Source of the DNA: Candidatus Cacconaster equi
GTDB lineage: Bacteria; Bacteroidota; Bacteroidia; Bacteroidales; UBA932
DNA: 34,493 bases
Assembly: GCA_018065895.1 (NCBI GenBank)
Contig: JAGHSK010000053.1
Coordinates: forward strand, 1-34,493
Reading direction: 5' to 3'
The notes beneath the pieces were generated by a model that worked only from the letters and a program-made list of their open reading frames with translations, was not told the DNA's origin and did no database searches. Numbering within the stretch: the stretch's first letter is position 1; every line of letters starts with the position of its first letter. Below, in pieces: positions 7,187 to 16,150 of the stretch. A program made the translations under genes and the position numbers.

Positions 7187-9303
7187 TACTCCTCTTCTTT
7201 TGCCTCTGCTTCGTAAGCCTTGAGAAGCTTCTCCTGTACATCCATAGGAACCTGCTGGTACTCAATGAATGTCTGGGTGAAGGTTGCACGGCCTGAAGTG
7301 AGAGAACTGAGGGTTGTTGAATACTTGTAGAGTTCTGCAAGAGGAACACGAGCCTTGAGAATCTGGAAACCTTTCTCTGTGCCCATTCCTTCCATGATGC
7401 CGCGGCGGTTCTGGAGGTCACTCATAACATCACCCACGCAGTCGCCAGGAACCATGATTTCAACCATATAGATAGGCTCCATAATCTTCGGGCCTGCATT
7501 CTTGAAGGCCTCCTTGAATGCGTTACGACCTGCGATGATGAAGGCGATTTCCTTAGAGTCAACCGGGTGCATCTTACCGTCATATACAAATACACGGATG
7601 TCACGGGCATAAGAGCCTGTAAGAGGACCTTCCTCAAGTTTCTGAACGATACCCTTCTTGATTGCAGGCATGAAGCTGGCGTCGATTGCTCCACCGACAA
7701 CGCAGTTTACAAATTCCCATTTGCCACCCCAAGGGAGAGGGAATTCCTCGCGGCCCTTGATGGTCATAACCTGCTCCTTGCCGTCAATCTTGAATTTGCC
7801 GAGAGTGTCAACGCCTTCAACGATAGGCTCGATAAGCAGTGTGACTTCACCGAACTGGCCTGCACCACCTGACTGTTTCTTGTGACGGTATGTGGCATTG
7901 GCAACCTTGGTGATGGTCTCACGGTAAGGAATCTTCGGAGCGAAGAGCTCGATGTCAATCTTATAGTTGTTGTTGATGTTCCACTTGAGAATGTTGATAT
8001 GCTGCTCGCCCTGTCCGTTGAGGATAGTCTGCTTGAGTTCCTTTGAATATTCAACTACAAGTGTAGGGTCTTCCGCAGATGCGCGGTTGAGTGCCTCACC
8101 GAGTTTCTCCTCATCCTTCTCGTCAACAGCTTTGATTGCACAACGATATTTTGAAGGCGGGAATGAGATAGGGTCAATAACCTTGTCATTGCCAGGGGCA
8201 TTGAGAGTCTGGTTTGTCTTGACTGCCTTGAGTTTTACGGTACATCCCATATCACCTGCAACGAGTTCGGTAACCTTCTCCTTCTTTTTACCTGCAACGG
8301 CATAAAGGGTAGTGATTCTCTCCTTTGAACCGGTGGCCATATTGGTCATATCCTGGCCTTCACCAATCTTTCCTGACATTACCTTGAAATATGTGACGTC
8401 GCCGAGGTGCTGCTCGAGAGCGGTCTTGTAAACAAACAATGAAGTCGGGGCATTCACTTCTTCCTTTGGAGAAGGAGCCACCTCAATGATAAACTCCATA
8501 AGTCTCTTTACGCCGATATCCTTTTTACCGCAGGTGCAGAATACAGGATAAACTTCACCTTTGTCGAATCCAACCTTGAATCCCTTGTGAAGTTCTTCTT
8601 CGGTAAGTTCTCCTGCATCGAAGAATTTCTCCATCAGAGCCTCGTCGCTGCTTGCCGCCATCTCCATAAGTTCAGCGCGCATATCTTCAGCCTTGCCTTT
8701 GAGGTCTGCAGGAATATCGAGTTCCTCGCGTGTGCCGTTATCATCTTTGAAACGGTACATCTTCATCTTGAGGATATCTACAAATGCATTGAATTCTACG
8801 CCGGCATTTACAGGGAACTGGATGATGACCGGCTTGCTGCCGAATGCCTGGTGCAGGCTGTCAATCGTATTGTCCCAATTCGCCTTTTCAGTGTCAAGCT
8901 GATTAACGGCGAGAATGACAGGTCTGCCATACTTGTCAGCATAGCGTCCGTGGATTTCCGTTCCAACCTCGACGCCCTGACCTGCATTGACAACCATAAC
9001 CGCTGAATCACATACATTCAAGCCGAGAACTGCTCCCTCAATGAAATCGTCAGCACCTGCCGCATCGATGATATTGAGCTTATGGTCCATAAACTCGGTA
9101 TACAATGGGGTTGAATAGATTGAACGCTGGTAAAGCTGTTCTACTTCAGTGTTGTCGGAAACAGTGTTCTTCGCTTCGATTGTACCTCTGCGGTCAATGA
9201 CTTTGCCTTCGAACAACATTGCCTCAGCCAAAGTGGTCTTGCCGCTGCGTGTACCACCAAGCAGAACGACGTTCCTAATGCTTTGAGTGGAGTAATTTTT
9301 CAT
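7186..9303 (-). CDS. fusA2: elongation factor G paralogue EF-G2, likely GTPase-deficient
   Basis: A 705-residue protein with the full EF-G domain set. The P-loop GGTRSGKT (16-23) can bind nucleotide and the G4 motif is NQLD (134-137). Two hydrolysis elements are altered. The G3 motif, DTPGH in standard EF-G, reads DAAGA (80-84), so the catalytic His is Ala. The switch I RGIT reads RSIY (60-63), so the Mg-binding Thr is Tyr. The EF-G2 of Bacteroides thetaiotaomicron is reported to support translocation without GTP hydrolysis and to matter for gut colonisation; this protein fits that subfamily. Start is ATG at 9303; 26 further upstream residues are possible but run through the leader hairpin. 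A second, canonical fusA should exist elsewhere. Confidence 0.92.
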   Translation of the reverse strand: MKNYSTQSIRNVVLLGGTRSGKTTLAEAMLFEGKVIDRRGTIEAKNTVSDNTEVEQLYQRSIYSTPLYTEFMDHKLNIIDAAGADDFIEGAVLGLNVCDSAVMVVNAGQGVEVGTEIHGRYADKYGRPVILAVNQLDTEKANWDNTIDSLHQAFGSKPVIIQFPVNAGVEFNAFVDILKMKMYRFKDDNGTREELDIPADLKGKAEDMRAELMEMAASSDEALMEKFFDAGELTEEELHKGFKVGFDKGEVYPVFCTCGKKDIGVKRLMEFIIEVAPSPKEEVNAPTSLFVYKTALEQHLGDVTYFKVMSGKIGEGQDMTNMATGSKERITTLYAVAGKKKEKVTELVAGDMGCTVKLKAVKTNQTLNAPGNDKVIDPISFPPSKYRCAIKAVDEKDEEKLGEALNRASAEDPTLVVEYSKELKQTILNGQGEQHINILKWNINNNYKIDIELFAPKIPYRETITKVANATYRHKKQSGGAGQFGEVTLLIEPIVEGVDTLGKFKIDGKEQVMTIKGREEFPLPWGGKWEFVNCVVGGAIDASFMPAIKKGIVQKLEEGPLTGSYARDIRVFVYDGKMHPVDSKEIAFIIAGRNAFKEAFKNAGPKIMEPIYMVEIMVPGDCVGDVMSDLQNRRGIMEGMGTEKGFQILKARVPLAELYKYSTTLSSLTSGRATFTQTFIEYQQVPMDVQEKLLKAYEAEAKEEE

Positions 9304-9330
9304 AGTATTGATATGTTTTAAAATATTTCT

Positions 9331-9366
9331 AAAAAAGCAGGCTATCCGGAAAGGTTCCAAATAGCC
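9331..9366 (-). terminator. attenuator-like hairpin in the EF-G2 leader
   Basis: On the minus strand, bases 9366-9340 form a 12-pair stem (GGCTAT with ATAGCC, two T-G wobbles, GGAA with TTCC) around the loop CCT. TGC and six T (9336-9331) follow. The element sits between the EF-G2 promoter and start codon, so it is in the EF-G2 5' leader; it would also stop readthrough from the upstream operon. Confidence 0.65.
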
Positions 9367-9368
9367 TA

Positions 9369-9399
9369 CAAATTTAGCCACAATTTTCGATTATTCCAA
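9369..9399 (-). promoter_or_regulatory. promoter of fusA2
   Basis: On the minus strand, TTG at 9399-9397, a 20-base spacer and TAAATTTG at 9376-9369. Transcription would begin near 9364, at the base of the leader hairpin. Confidence 0.6.
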
Positions 9400-9409
9400 T
9401 ACTAATGTT

Positions 9410-9964
9410 CTAATCCTTATCCGTTTCTGAATGAAAACTGCGACGATGATACTTCGTGAGTCCGTACTTCCTGATGGCATCCCGATGCTCTTTCGTAGGA
9501 TAGGCCATATTGCGGTCCCACCCGTACTGCGGATATTCCACTGCTATTTTTTTCATATATTCATCGCGATGCGTCTTGGCCAGAACACTTGCAGCCGCAA
9601 TTGCCTGAATTCTGGCATCGCCCTTGACTATCGTATGATAAGGGATGCCGTCACAATTCGAGAAACGGTTTCCGTCAACAAGGATCACGTCAGGCTTCAC
9701 CTTAAGTTTCCTTACGGAATCCTGCATTCCCTTGATAGAGGCGTTGAGAATGTTTATTCTGTCTATTTCCTCCGCATCCACGGCGGTAACGGCCCATGCG
9801 ACTGCCTCGCGTTCAATAATCGGACGCAACTCTTCGCGCTGAGTCTGGGTCATCTGTTTCGAATCGTTGAGAAGAGGATGGTTGAAGCCCTCCGGAAGGA
9901 TGACTGCCGCCGCATAAACCGGTCCTGCGAGAGGTCCCCGTCCAGCCTCGTCACACCCCGCCAC
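9410..9964 (-). other. rnhB: RNase HII part with possible internal GTG start
   Basis: The C-terminal 184 residues of the fused gene equal a whole RNase HII. A GTG at 9964-9962 is in frame, directly before AGCDEAGRG, and is preceded by GGAGAGGG at about eight bases. RNase HII proteins in other bacteria often begin this close to the first motif, so a separate product is plausible but not shown. Confidence 0.4.
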
Positions 9965-10975
9965 GGCAACGCCCTCTCCGCTGAGAAGTTTCCTGCCATG
10001 CAGAATGCATTCGGAAACGTTTTTTTCGATATCCCGCAGAGCGTAAACGTCTGCAATTCCGGCTTTCTTCCATATCTCCCGCTTCAGGGAATTCTGCCCG
10101 CATACCACAACCGGTTTCTTTCCGTATTTCCTGCATAAGGTAAGCACCCCGTCGACCAGCTTGCCGCACAGGCTCTGGCTGTCAAACCGGCCTTCCGCAG
10201 TAATTACAGTATCCGCTTCTGCGACAAGACCTTCAAGACCGACCATTTCACTGAAAACCTGCCATCCGGGAGTCAGTCGGGCTCCGAGTTTATAGAGAGC
10301 AGCACCTACACCGCCGGCGGCTCCCCCACCAGGAACCATCGTATCAAGCCCGGCTTTTGCTGCGAAAGCCTCCATCCTCCGTTCCAGCCGTTCCAGCATA
10401 GCTTCATCAGCCCCCTTCTGCGGGCCATAAACCATCGTGGCGCCATTGATCCCCAATAGCGGATTATCCACATCGCACGCAACAACGATTTCAGCCGGAC
10501 ATCCTCCCGCTTCCTCCACTGCACGAAGCAAGCCCTCTCCTCCATCATTGGTGGAACTGCCTCCTATTCCAATAACTATCTTCCGGCATCCGAGCTTTAC
10601 CGCTGCATTCATCAACAGTCCAAGCCCGTACGTCGTGGTCTTTTCCGGATTTCTCTCCTCCGGAGAGAGCATCGAAAGTCCGCATACCTTTGCCATCTCC
10701 ATGAAAACGGAAGAACCTCCGTCATACAGCAGAACAGGAACTTTCAAAGGACGGAGCAGAGCATCGAGAGTGTCAACCTCCACGCGTGTGGATTTTCCGC
10801 CAAGAGCATGCTCCATAATTTCAAGGGAACCGTCGCCCCCATCTGCAAGGGGAACCTTGACGATACGGGAAATGCTCCCTCCAAGCATTGTCCTCCCGAG
10901 GGCCGACTCGATGGCATCAGCCACCTCTTCAGCTCTCAACGAACCTTTGAACTTGTCGGGGACAATAAGAATCAT
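9410..10975 (-). CDS. glycerate kinase-ribonuclease HII fusion
   Basis: One uninterrupted frame of 521 residues with two unrelated enzymes. Residues 1 to about 332 are a family-1 glycerate kinase (PF02595), which phosphorylates D-glycerate: DKFKGSL near the start, PLADGGDGS near 42-50 and [11 protein letters not shown] in the middle. Residues about 335-521 are a complete RNase HII, which cuts RNA in RNA-DNA hybrids: GCDEAGRG with the first two acidic residues, VDGN, and a final Asp in the AKTHRDEYM stretch. The kinase seems shortened by a small C-terminal piece. An in-frame GTG (9964, residue 338) with GGAGAGGG upstream could start free RNase HII. The gene overlaps mrp by four bases. Confidence 0.9.
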   Translation of the reverse strand: MILIVPDKFKGSLRAEEVADAIESALGRTMLGGSISRIVKVPLADGGDGSLEIMEHALGGKSTRVEVDTLDALLRPLKVPVLLYDGGSSVFMEMAKVCGLSMLSPEERNPEKTTTYGLGLLMNAAVKLGCRKIVIGIGGSSTNDGGEGLLRAVEEAGGCPAEIVVACDVDNPLLGINGATMVYGPQKGADEAMLERLERRMEAFAAKAGLDTMVPGGGAAGGVGAALYKLGARLTPGWQVFSEMVGLEGLVAEADTVITAEGRFDSQSLCGKLVDGVLTLCRKYGKKPVVVCGQNSLKREIWKKAGIADVYALRDIEKNVSECILHGRKLLSGEGVAVAGCDEAGRGPLAGPVYAAAVILPEGFNHPLLNDSKQMTQTQREELRPIIEREAVAWAVTAVDAEEIDRINILNASIKGMQDSVRKLKVKPDVILVDGNRFSNCDGIPYHTIVKGDARIQAIAAASVLAKTHRDEYMKKIAVEYPQYGWDRNMAYPTKEHRDAIRKYGLTKYHRRSFHSETDKD

Positions 10976-11874
10976 ATCAGTGCGCCGAGCTTTCCGGCTG
11001 CCACCTTGAGCGCATCATATACAGGCCCATCCTCAACAGCTGCCGGCACACCTTCATCACCGCCCTCACAAACACTCTGTACCAGAGGAATCTGGCCAAG
11101 GAGGTCCAAGGAGTATTTTTCTGCCATCACCTTGCAGCCATCTTTTCCGAAAATGTAATATTTATTTTCAGGAAGCTCCGCCGGGGTAAACCACGACATA
11201 TTCTCTATAATACCGAATATCGGCTTATCTATCTGTGGGTTACGGAACATGTTCACACCCTTCTCGACGTCTGCCAGAGCAACCGCCTGAGGAGTACTGA
11301 CAATTATGGCACCAGACAAAGGAATGTCGTGCACCAGGGAAATATGGATATCCCCCGTTCCGGGAGGAAGATCAAGAAGAAGGAAGTCAAGTTCTCCCCA
11401 CTTAACCTGCAATATCATCTGTTTGAGAGCATTGCACGCCATAGGACCACGCCATATCAAGGCCTGCTCCGGACGGGCGAAATATCCTATCGACATCCAT
11501 TTCACGCCATATTTTTCAACGGGGATCATAACCTCCTTACAGTCGTCTGTAATAGGAGCGTCAGGAGCGAGGGGATAGCCCATCTCATCATAAACCTCCA
11601 CGTCGGGCACTGCACCTTCCGTCCCTGTCATCTTAGGGACGGATGGCCCGTAAACGTCAGCATCTGCAAGTCCTACCTTGTAGCCCATACGGGCAAGAGT
11701 TACGGCAAGGTTAACCGCCACCGTTGACTTGCCCACTCCTCCCTTCCCGGAAGCCACCGCAACAATGCGCTTGACGTCAGCAAGCTGTTCCATTCCAAGC
11801 TCCAGGCCGCGTTTTTTAGGCTGCGATTTGCTCTGGTTGGGATTATAAGGTCCTTTTATGTCGTTCGGATTCAT
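10972..11874 (-). CDS. mrp: Mrp/NBP35-family iron-sulfur carrier ATPase, short form
   Basis: A 300-residue P-loop ATPase of the Mrp/ApbC family, cytoplasmic carriers used in iron-sulfur protein maturation. The deviant Walker [10 protein letters not shown] is at 43-51, with [11 protein letters not shown] and the C-terminal VENM-like block further on. The usual N-terminal MIP18/DUF59 domain of about 100 residues is missing; only a 35-residue Pro/Lys-rich lead precedes the ATPase. I also see no CxxC pair for a bridging cluster; the FGKDGC stretch carries one Cys. Start is ATG at 11874, two bases past the aspS stop. The longer frame to 11952 only rereads aspS. The stop overlaps the kinase/RNase HII start (ATGA). 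Confidence 0.9.
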   Translation of the reverse strand: MNPNDIKGPYNPNQSKSQPKKRGLELGMEQLADVKRIVAVASGKGGVGKSTVAVNLAVTLARMGYKVGLADADVYGPSVPKMTGTEGAVPDVEVYDEMGYPLAPDAPITDDCKEVMIPVEKYGVKWMSIGYFARPEQALIWRGPMACNALKQMILQVKWGELDFLLLDLPPGTGDIHISLVHDIPLSGAIIVSTPQAVALADVEKGVNMFRNPQIDKPIFGIIENMSWFTPAELPENKYYIFGKDGCKVMAEKYSLDLLGQIPLVQSVCEGGDEGVPAAVEDGPVYDALKVAAGKLGALI

Positions 11875-11875
11875 C

Positions 11876-13645
11876 TCATTTCTTTGTTTGGGCCGTACTC
11901 TTGAGGAAAAGTTCATCCATCTGAACGTCATCAATGCGGGAAGGAGCATCAAGCATCACATCACGTCCAACGTTGTTCTTAGGGAATGCTATATAGTCAC
12001 GGATGGTTTCCTGTCCGCCGAAGAGGGCACATACACGGTCGAAACCGAATGCCAGACCTCCGTGAGGCGGTGCACCGAACTTGAATGCATTGATGATGAA
12101 ACCGAATTTGTAGTCGGCGTCCTCCTTTGAAATGCCGAGTACTTCGAACATCCTCTGCTGGACGTCGGCCTCGTGGATACGGATACTTCCTCCGCCGAGT
12201 TCCGTGCCGTTGAGGACAAAGTCATATGCATTTGCACACACCTTCTCAAGATCCTCTTTCTTGTCTGAATAGAAGAGTTTGAGATGTTCAGGTTTCGGAG
12301 CGGTGAACGGATGATGCATCGCATAGAAGCGCTGTGTCTCGTCATCCCATTCGAGAAGAGGGAAATCAACTACCCAAAGAGGGGCATAAACGTGAGGGTC
12401 ACGATATCCCAGACGGTTGCCCATTTCGATGCGAAGCACACCCAACATTGTCTGAGCCTTGCGTTTTGCTCCGCAAAGGATCAGAACCAAGTCACCTGTA
12501 TTGGCTTCTGCCAGTTCCGCTACCTTGCCAAGTTCTTCAGGAGTATAGAATTTATCAACTGACGATTTGATTCCGTCAGAGCCCAACTTAATGTAAACCA
12601 ATCCCTTTGCTCCAACTTGAGGACGTTTCACCCAGTCCGTGAGAGCATCGAGCTGCTTGCGTGTGTATTCTGCCGCACCCGGCACAGTGATCGCACCCAC
12701 GTATTCGACGCTGTCAAAAACGCTGAAGCCTTTGCCCTGAACGGCCGACGTGATTTCGTGGATCTTCATTCCGAAGCGGATATCCGGCTTGTCACTGCCG
12801 TAGTTGTCCATTGCATCATACCAGCTCATACGTGGAATAGGACTCTTTATGTCAACCCCTATGACTTTCTTGAAAAGGTTCACCATCATTCCTTCGAATA
12901 GATTGAGAACATCTTCCTGCTCCACGAAACTCATTTCGCAGTCGATCTGGGTGAATTCCGGCTGGCGGTCGGCTCTGAGGTCCTCGTCACGGAAGCAGCG
13001 CACAATCTGGAAATAACGGTCATATCCTGCAACCATCAACAACTGCTTGAATGTCTGCGGACTCTGCGGAAGTGCGTAGAATTCTCCCGGATTCATTCTT
13101 GAAGGCACGACAAAATCACGGGCGCCTTCAGGAGTCGATTTAATGAGAAATGGTGTTTCGATTTCAAGAAAACCTTTTGAATCAAGGTAATTGCGAACCT
13201 CATGAGCCATTCTGTGACGAAGCATCAAAGCATTCTTCAGAGGATTTCGGCGCAAATCGAGATAACGGTACTTCGCACGAAGTTCCTCTCCTCCGTCAGA
13301 TTCATCCTCGATTGTGAAAGGAGGAGTTTGAGCGGCATTCAGCACTTTGAGGTCGGTAAGGCGAATCTCAATGTCACCGGTAGCTATCTTCGGATTCTTG
13401 CTCTGGCGTTCTTCAACCACGCCGGATGCCTGAATCACGAATTCACGACCAAGTCCGGCTGCGGCCCTGGCCACCTCTTCGCCACAGGATTCATCAGCTC
13501 TCAATTGAGTGATGCCATAGCGGTCGCGCAGATCAATGAATGTCATTGCACCCATTTTGCGGGCTTTCTGTACCCAGCCTGCCAAGGTTACGGTCTGGCC
13601 TTTATGCTCAAGCCGTAGTTCACCACAAGTATGTGTTCTGTACAT
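11876..13645 (-). CDS. aspS: aspartate--tRNA ligase
   Basis: A 589-residue class II aminoacyl-tRNA synthetase of the bacterial type, charging tRNA-Asp. An OB-fold anticodon-binding domain occupies about residues 1-105. Motif 2 is at 218-231 ([14 protein letters not shown]), a GAD insertion domain lies at about 300-410, and motif 3 ([10 protein letters not shown]) is near residue 545. The length is normal. It follows the SGNH lipoprotein gene by 18 bases and leads into mrp with one base between stop and start, so it sits in the middle of a leftward operon. Whether it also charges tRNA-Asn cannot be told from this sequence. Confidence 0.97.
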   Translation of the reverse strand: MYRTHTCGELRLEHKGQTVTLAGWVQKARKMGAMTFIDLRDRYGITQLRADESCGEEVARAAAGLGREFVIQASGVVEERQSKNPKIATGDIEIRLTDLKVLNAAQTPPFTIEDESDGGEELRAKYRYLDLRRNPLKNALMLRHRMAHEVRNYLDSKGFLEIETPFLIKSTPEGARDFVVPSRMNPGEFYALPQSPQTFKQLLMVAGYDRYFQIVRCFRDEDLRADRQPEFTQIDCEMSFVEQEDVLNLFEGMMVNLFKKVIGVDIKSPIPRMSWYDAMDNYGSDKPDIRFGMKIHEITSAVQGKGFSVFDSVEYVGAITVPGAAEYTRKQLDALTDWVKRPQVGAKGLVYIKLGSDGIKSSVDKFYTPEELGKVAELAEANTGDLVLILCGAKRKAQTMLGVLRIEMGNRLGYRDPHVYAPLWVVDFPLLEWDDETQRFYAMHHPFTAPKPEHLKLFYSDKKEDLEKVCANAYDFVLNGTELGGGSIRIHEADVQQRMFEVLGISKEDADYKFGFIINAFKFGAPPHGGLAFGFDRVCALFGGQETIRDYIAFPKNNVGRDVMLDAPSRIDDVQMDELFLKSTAQTKK

Positions 13646-13663
13646 ATTATTGATTTTGAATAT

Positions 13664-14950
13664 TTATCTTATGATATTGTCAAGCGCTTTCATCCAGACT
13701 TTGTATCCTTCTGCAGTCAGGTGCAATCCGTCGGACGTGTATTCATCCTTCAAATCTCCGTTGCCGTCAACCATTCCAGGAACAAGGTCTATGTAGGTAT
13801 ATCCGTATTTCTGAGCGGAAGCGGAAAGAACCGCGTCTGCAGCCTTCGCTCTGTCGTTGTATCCTTCGTAGAATTTGCTCTTCGGATTCATCGGGAGGAT
13901 GCTCTGAATATAGAATTCAGTCTCCGGGAGAGCCTCTTTTACAGCAATGATAAGTTTCTCGTATCCGACCCAGAAATCTTCTATGCTCAGGTCCTTGTCG
14001 TTGATAAGGTCATTAGGACCTGTCAGCAGAAAAAGTTTTTCAGGGTTGTGTGCGACAACCTCGCCAAGCCTCTGAAGGATGCCGGGAGCAGTGTCGCCGC
14101 TTATCCCCCTGTTGATCAGATCCACGTCAGGATAAAGTTCTCCCCACGATGCGTTGTTGTTCATGCTGTCACCGAGCATCACAACCTTGTGTCCGTCAGC
14201 AGGACAGGAGGTGAATATGCTGGCTCTGGCCTTGTAATAATCAAAGAACTCGTTTTCGTAGTTCCATCCTGTATCGACATTACGATGCTGGACACCCATC
14301 TGACGCTCTATCGTCTGACAGTAGAAAGCATATCCGGCACCATTCAAGTGCAGCCCGCCATTGTAGCTGTACTTGCCGCTCATCACACCTTCACGCATAG
14401 GCTTGTCCATATCGATATACTCGAAAAGGCCGCTGCGGGAGAGTTGGAGAACCTTTGAATTCAGCTCCTCCACTTCCGGCACGATCTCCTCCCTCACGGC
14501 AACCACACTGATATAGTAGAGTTTGGTCTTCGGAGAAATGGTGTTGGCTCTTTCGAAAACCTGCCCGATACGCATTGCGACACTATCGAGGTCGAATCCC
14601 TTTTCAATATCGTTGTATCCGACAGAAACGAATATCTTTGAAGGCTTGCCCTGAGCTATCTTGTCAATGCGGTAAAGAACGTGTTCTGATGCATCGAAAG
14701 TGATTCCACGATTCTTGATGTTCTTCAGAGGAAAGAACTCCGTCCACAACCCCCTGTCGATATAATCATCACCGACCATCACGATATCACCCGGTTCGAT
14801 GGGAATCATATCGTACATTCCGTATTTTTCAATGAAATATGTAGGGTTTCTGTAATACGAAGGTTCCTCGACGGAAGCGAGTGTACCCTTCTGAGAACAG
14901 CCTGTCAAAAACGCTGTCATCACTGTCAATGCAAAAAATATTCTTTTCAT
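13664..14950 (-). CDS. tandem SGNH/GDSL hydrolase lipoprotein
   Basis: A 428-residue exported protein. The leader ends in a lipobox (LTGC, Cys18), so it is probably an anchored lipoprotein. Two SGNH-hydrolase domains follow. The C-terminal one (about 253-428) has GDS (Ser262), the Gly of RGISG, GPND (Asn313) and DGLH (Asp407, His410), a full catalytic set for an esterase or lipase. The N-terminal one (about 53-215) aligns with it but has GDD at 60-62, so the Ser nucleophile is Asp, and its GGLH lacks the Asp three residues before the His. It is probably a non-catalytic, perhaps substrate-binding, copy. It is 11 bases after ychF. Substrate unknown; deacetylation of glycans is a common role of the family. 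Confidence 0.88.
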   Translation of the reverse strand: MKRIFFALTVMTAFLTGCSQKGTLASVEEPSYYRNPTYFIEKYGMYDMIPIEPGDIVMVGDDYIDRGLWTEFFPLKNIKNRGITFDASEHVLYRIDKIAQGKPSKIFVSVGYNDIEKGFDLDSVAMRIGQVFERANTISPKTKLYYISVVAVREEIVPEVEELNSKVLQLSRSGLFEYIDMDKPMREGVMSGKYSYNGGLHLNGAGYAFYCQTIERQMGVQHRNVDTGWNYENEFFDYYKARASIFTSCPADGHKVVMLGDSMNNNASWGELYPDVDLINRGISGDTAPGILQRLGEVVAHNPEKLFLLTGPNDLINDKDLSIEDFWVGYEKLIIAVKEALPETEFYIQSILPMNPKSKFYEGYNDRAKAADAVLSASAQKYGYTYIDLVPGMVDGNGDLKDEYTSDGLHLTAEGYKVWMKALDNIIR

Positions 14951-14961
14951 AATAAGATTTA

Positions 14962-16065
14962 TTACACGTTAAACAGGAAATGCATTATATCGCCGTCTTC
15001 CACCACATACTCCTTTCCCTCACTGGCAAGTTTTCCGGCTGCACGGCAGGCAGACTCGCTCTTGAGTGCGACATAGTCGTCATATTTGATGACCTCCGCA
15101 CGAATGAATCCCTTTTCAAAATCGGTATGGATAACACCGGCGGCCTTCGGAGCCTTGTCCCCTTTGCTGATGGTCCAGGCACGGCACTCATCCGCTCCCG
15201 CCGTAAAGAATGTCTGAAGGTTCAACAGAGAATAAGCCGCCTGTATCAGGCGTACCATTCCACTCTCCTGCAGACCTATCTCTTCAAGGAACATCTGTTT
15301 TTCCTGAGGATCGTCAAGTTCGGAAATTTCCGATTCTATCTTGGCCGAAATCACGAGAATCTGCGCGCCCTCCTCCTTGACAGCCGCCTTGACAGCTTCA
15401 ACATAGGCATTGCCTGTGGCTGCGGAAGCCTCATCCACATTGCATACATACATCACCGGTTTGTCGGTCAGAAGGCAGAACTCTCTGGCAATCTTCCTCT
15501 CTTCCGGAGAATCCAGCACGACTTCTCTGGCATTGCGCCCCTGCTCAAGCACTTCCTTGTATTTGAGAAGCACCTCAAGTGCCTTCTTCGCCTGCTTGTC
15601 CCCACCGGTAGTGGCCTGTTTCTGAACCTTGTTTATCCTGTTGGTAACTGTCTCCAAATCCTTTATCTGAAGCTCCACGTCAATGACCCCTTTGTCGCGT
15701 ACAGGGTCCACGCTTCCATCGACGTGAGTCACGTTGTCATCGTCAAAGCAGCGCAATACGTGCAGAATTGCATCAGTTTCACGGATATTTGCAAGAAACT
15801 GGTTCCCAAGACCCTCTCCCTTGCTGGCACCTTTCACCAGACCTGCAATGTCCACTATTTCCACCGTAGCCGGGATTGTTCTCTTGGGATGGCACATCTG
15901 TGTCAATACATTCAGTCTTTCATCAGGTACCACCGTCGAACCCACGTTGGGCTCAATGGTGCAGAAAGGAAAATTCGCAGCCTGAGCCTTGGACGAACTG
16001 ATGCAATTGAACAGAGTCGATTTCCCCACATTCGGCAATCCAACTATACCACATTTAACAGCCAT
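14962..16065 (-). CDS. ychF: ribosome-binding ATPase YchF
   Basis: A 367-residue Obg-related P-loop protein of the YchF/OLA1 family, which binds ribosomes and prefers ATP to GTP. Walker A GLPNVGKST is at 9-17, G3 DIAGLVKGASKGEG near 65-78, and a TGS domain closes the C-terminus with the family ending DIMHFLFNV. I chose ATG at 16065; the frame continues to 16167, but the extra 34 residues cross the promoter region and do not match the family. First gene of the leftward operon ychF-SGNH-aspS-mrp-kinase/RNase HII. A 424-residue frame on the opposite strand is a shadow. Confidence 0.96.
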   Translation of the reverse strand: MAVKCGIVGLPNVGKSTLFNCISSSKAQAANFPFCTIEPNVGSTVVPDERLNVLTQMCHPKRTIPATVEIVDIAGLVKGASKGEGLGNQFLANIRETDAILHVLRCFDDDNVTHVDGSVDPVRDKGVIDVELQIKDLETVTNRINKVQKQATTGGDKQAKKALEVLLKYKEVLEQGRNAREVVLDSPEERKIAREFCLLTDKPVMYVCNVDEASAATGNAYVEAVKAAVKEEGAQILVISAKIESEISELDDPQEKQMFLEEIGLQESGMVRLIQAAYSLLNLQTFFTAGADECRAWTISKGDKAPKAAGVIHTDFEKGFIRAEVIKYDDYVALKSESACRAAGKLASEGKEYVVEDGDIMHFLFNV

Positions 16066-16091
16066 ATTCCAAAAAGATATTATGTAACTTG

Positions 16092-16099
16092 CAAAGTTA
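16092..16099 (-). promoter_or_regulatory. -7 box of the ychF operon
   Basis: TAACTTTG on the minus strand, 26 bases before the ychF start. I see no good -33 element. Confidence 0.45.
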
Positions 16100-16119
16100 A
16101 TAAAAATAGCATTTTTTGC

Positions 16120-16127
16120 TACCTTTG
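16120..16127 (+). promoter_or_regulatory. -7 box of the C69 peptidase gene
   Basis: TACCTTTG on the plus strand, 23 bases before the ATG at 16151. It overlaps the end of a small inverted repeat, TAGCA (16107-16111) and TGCTA (16117-16121), between the two divergent promoters. Confidence 0.45.
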
Positions 16128-16150
16128 TAGAAACAATAAACCACTGAAAA

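Noticed and set aside
13631-14458. A 275-codon open frame opposite the SGNH lipoprotein gene
   Set aside because: It is antisense to a clear two-domain hydrolase, without promoter or recognisable domain.
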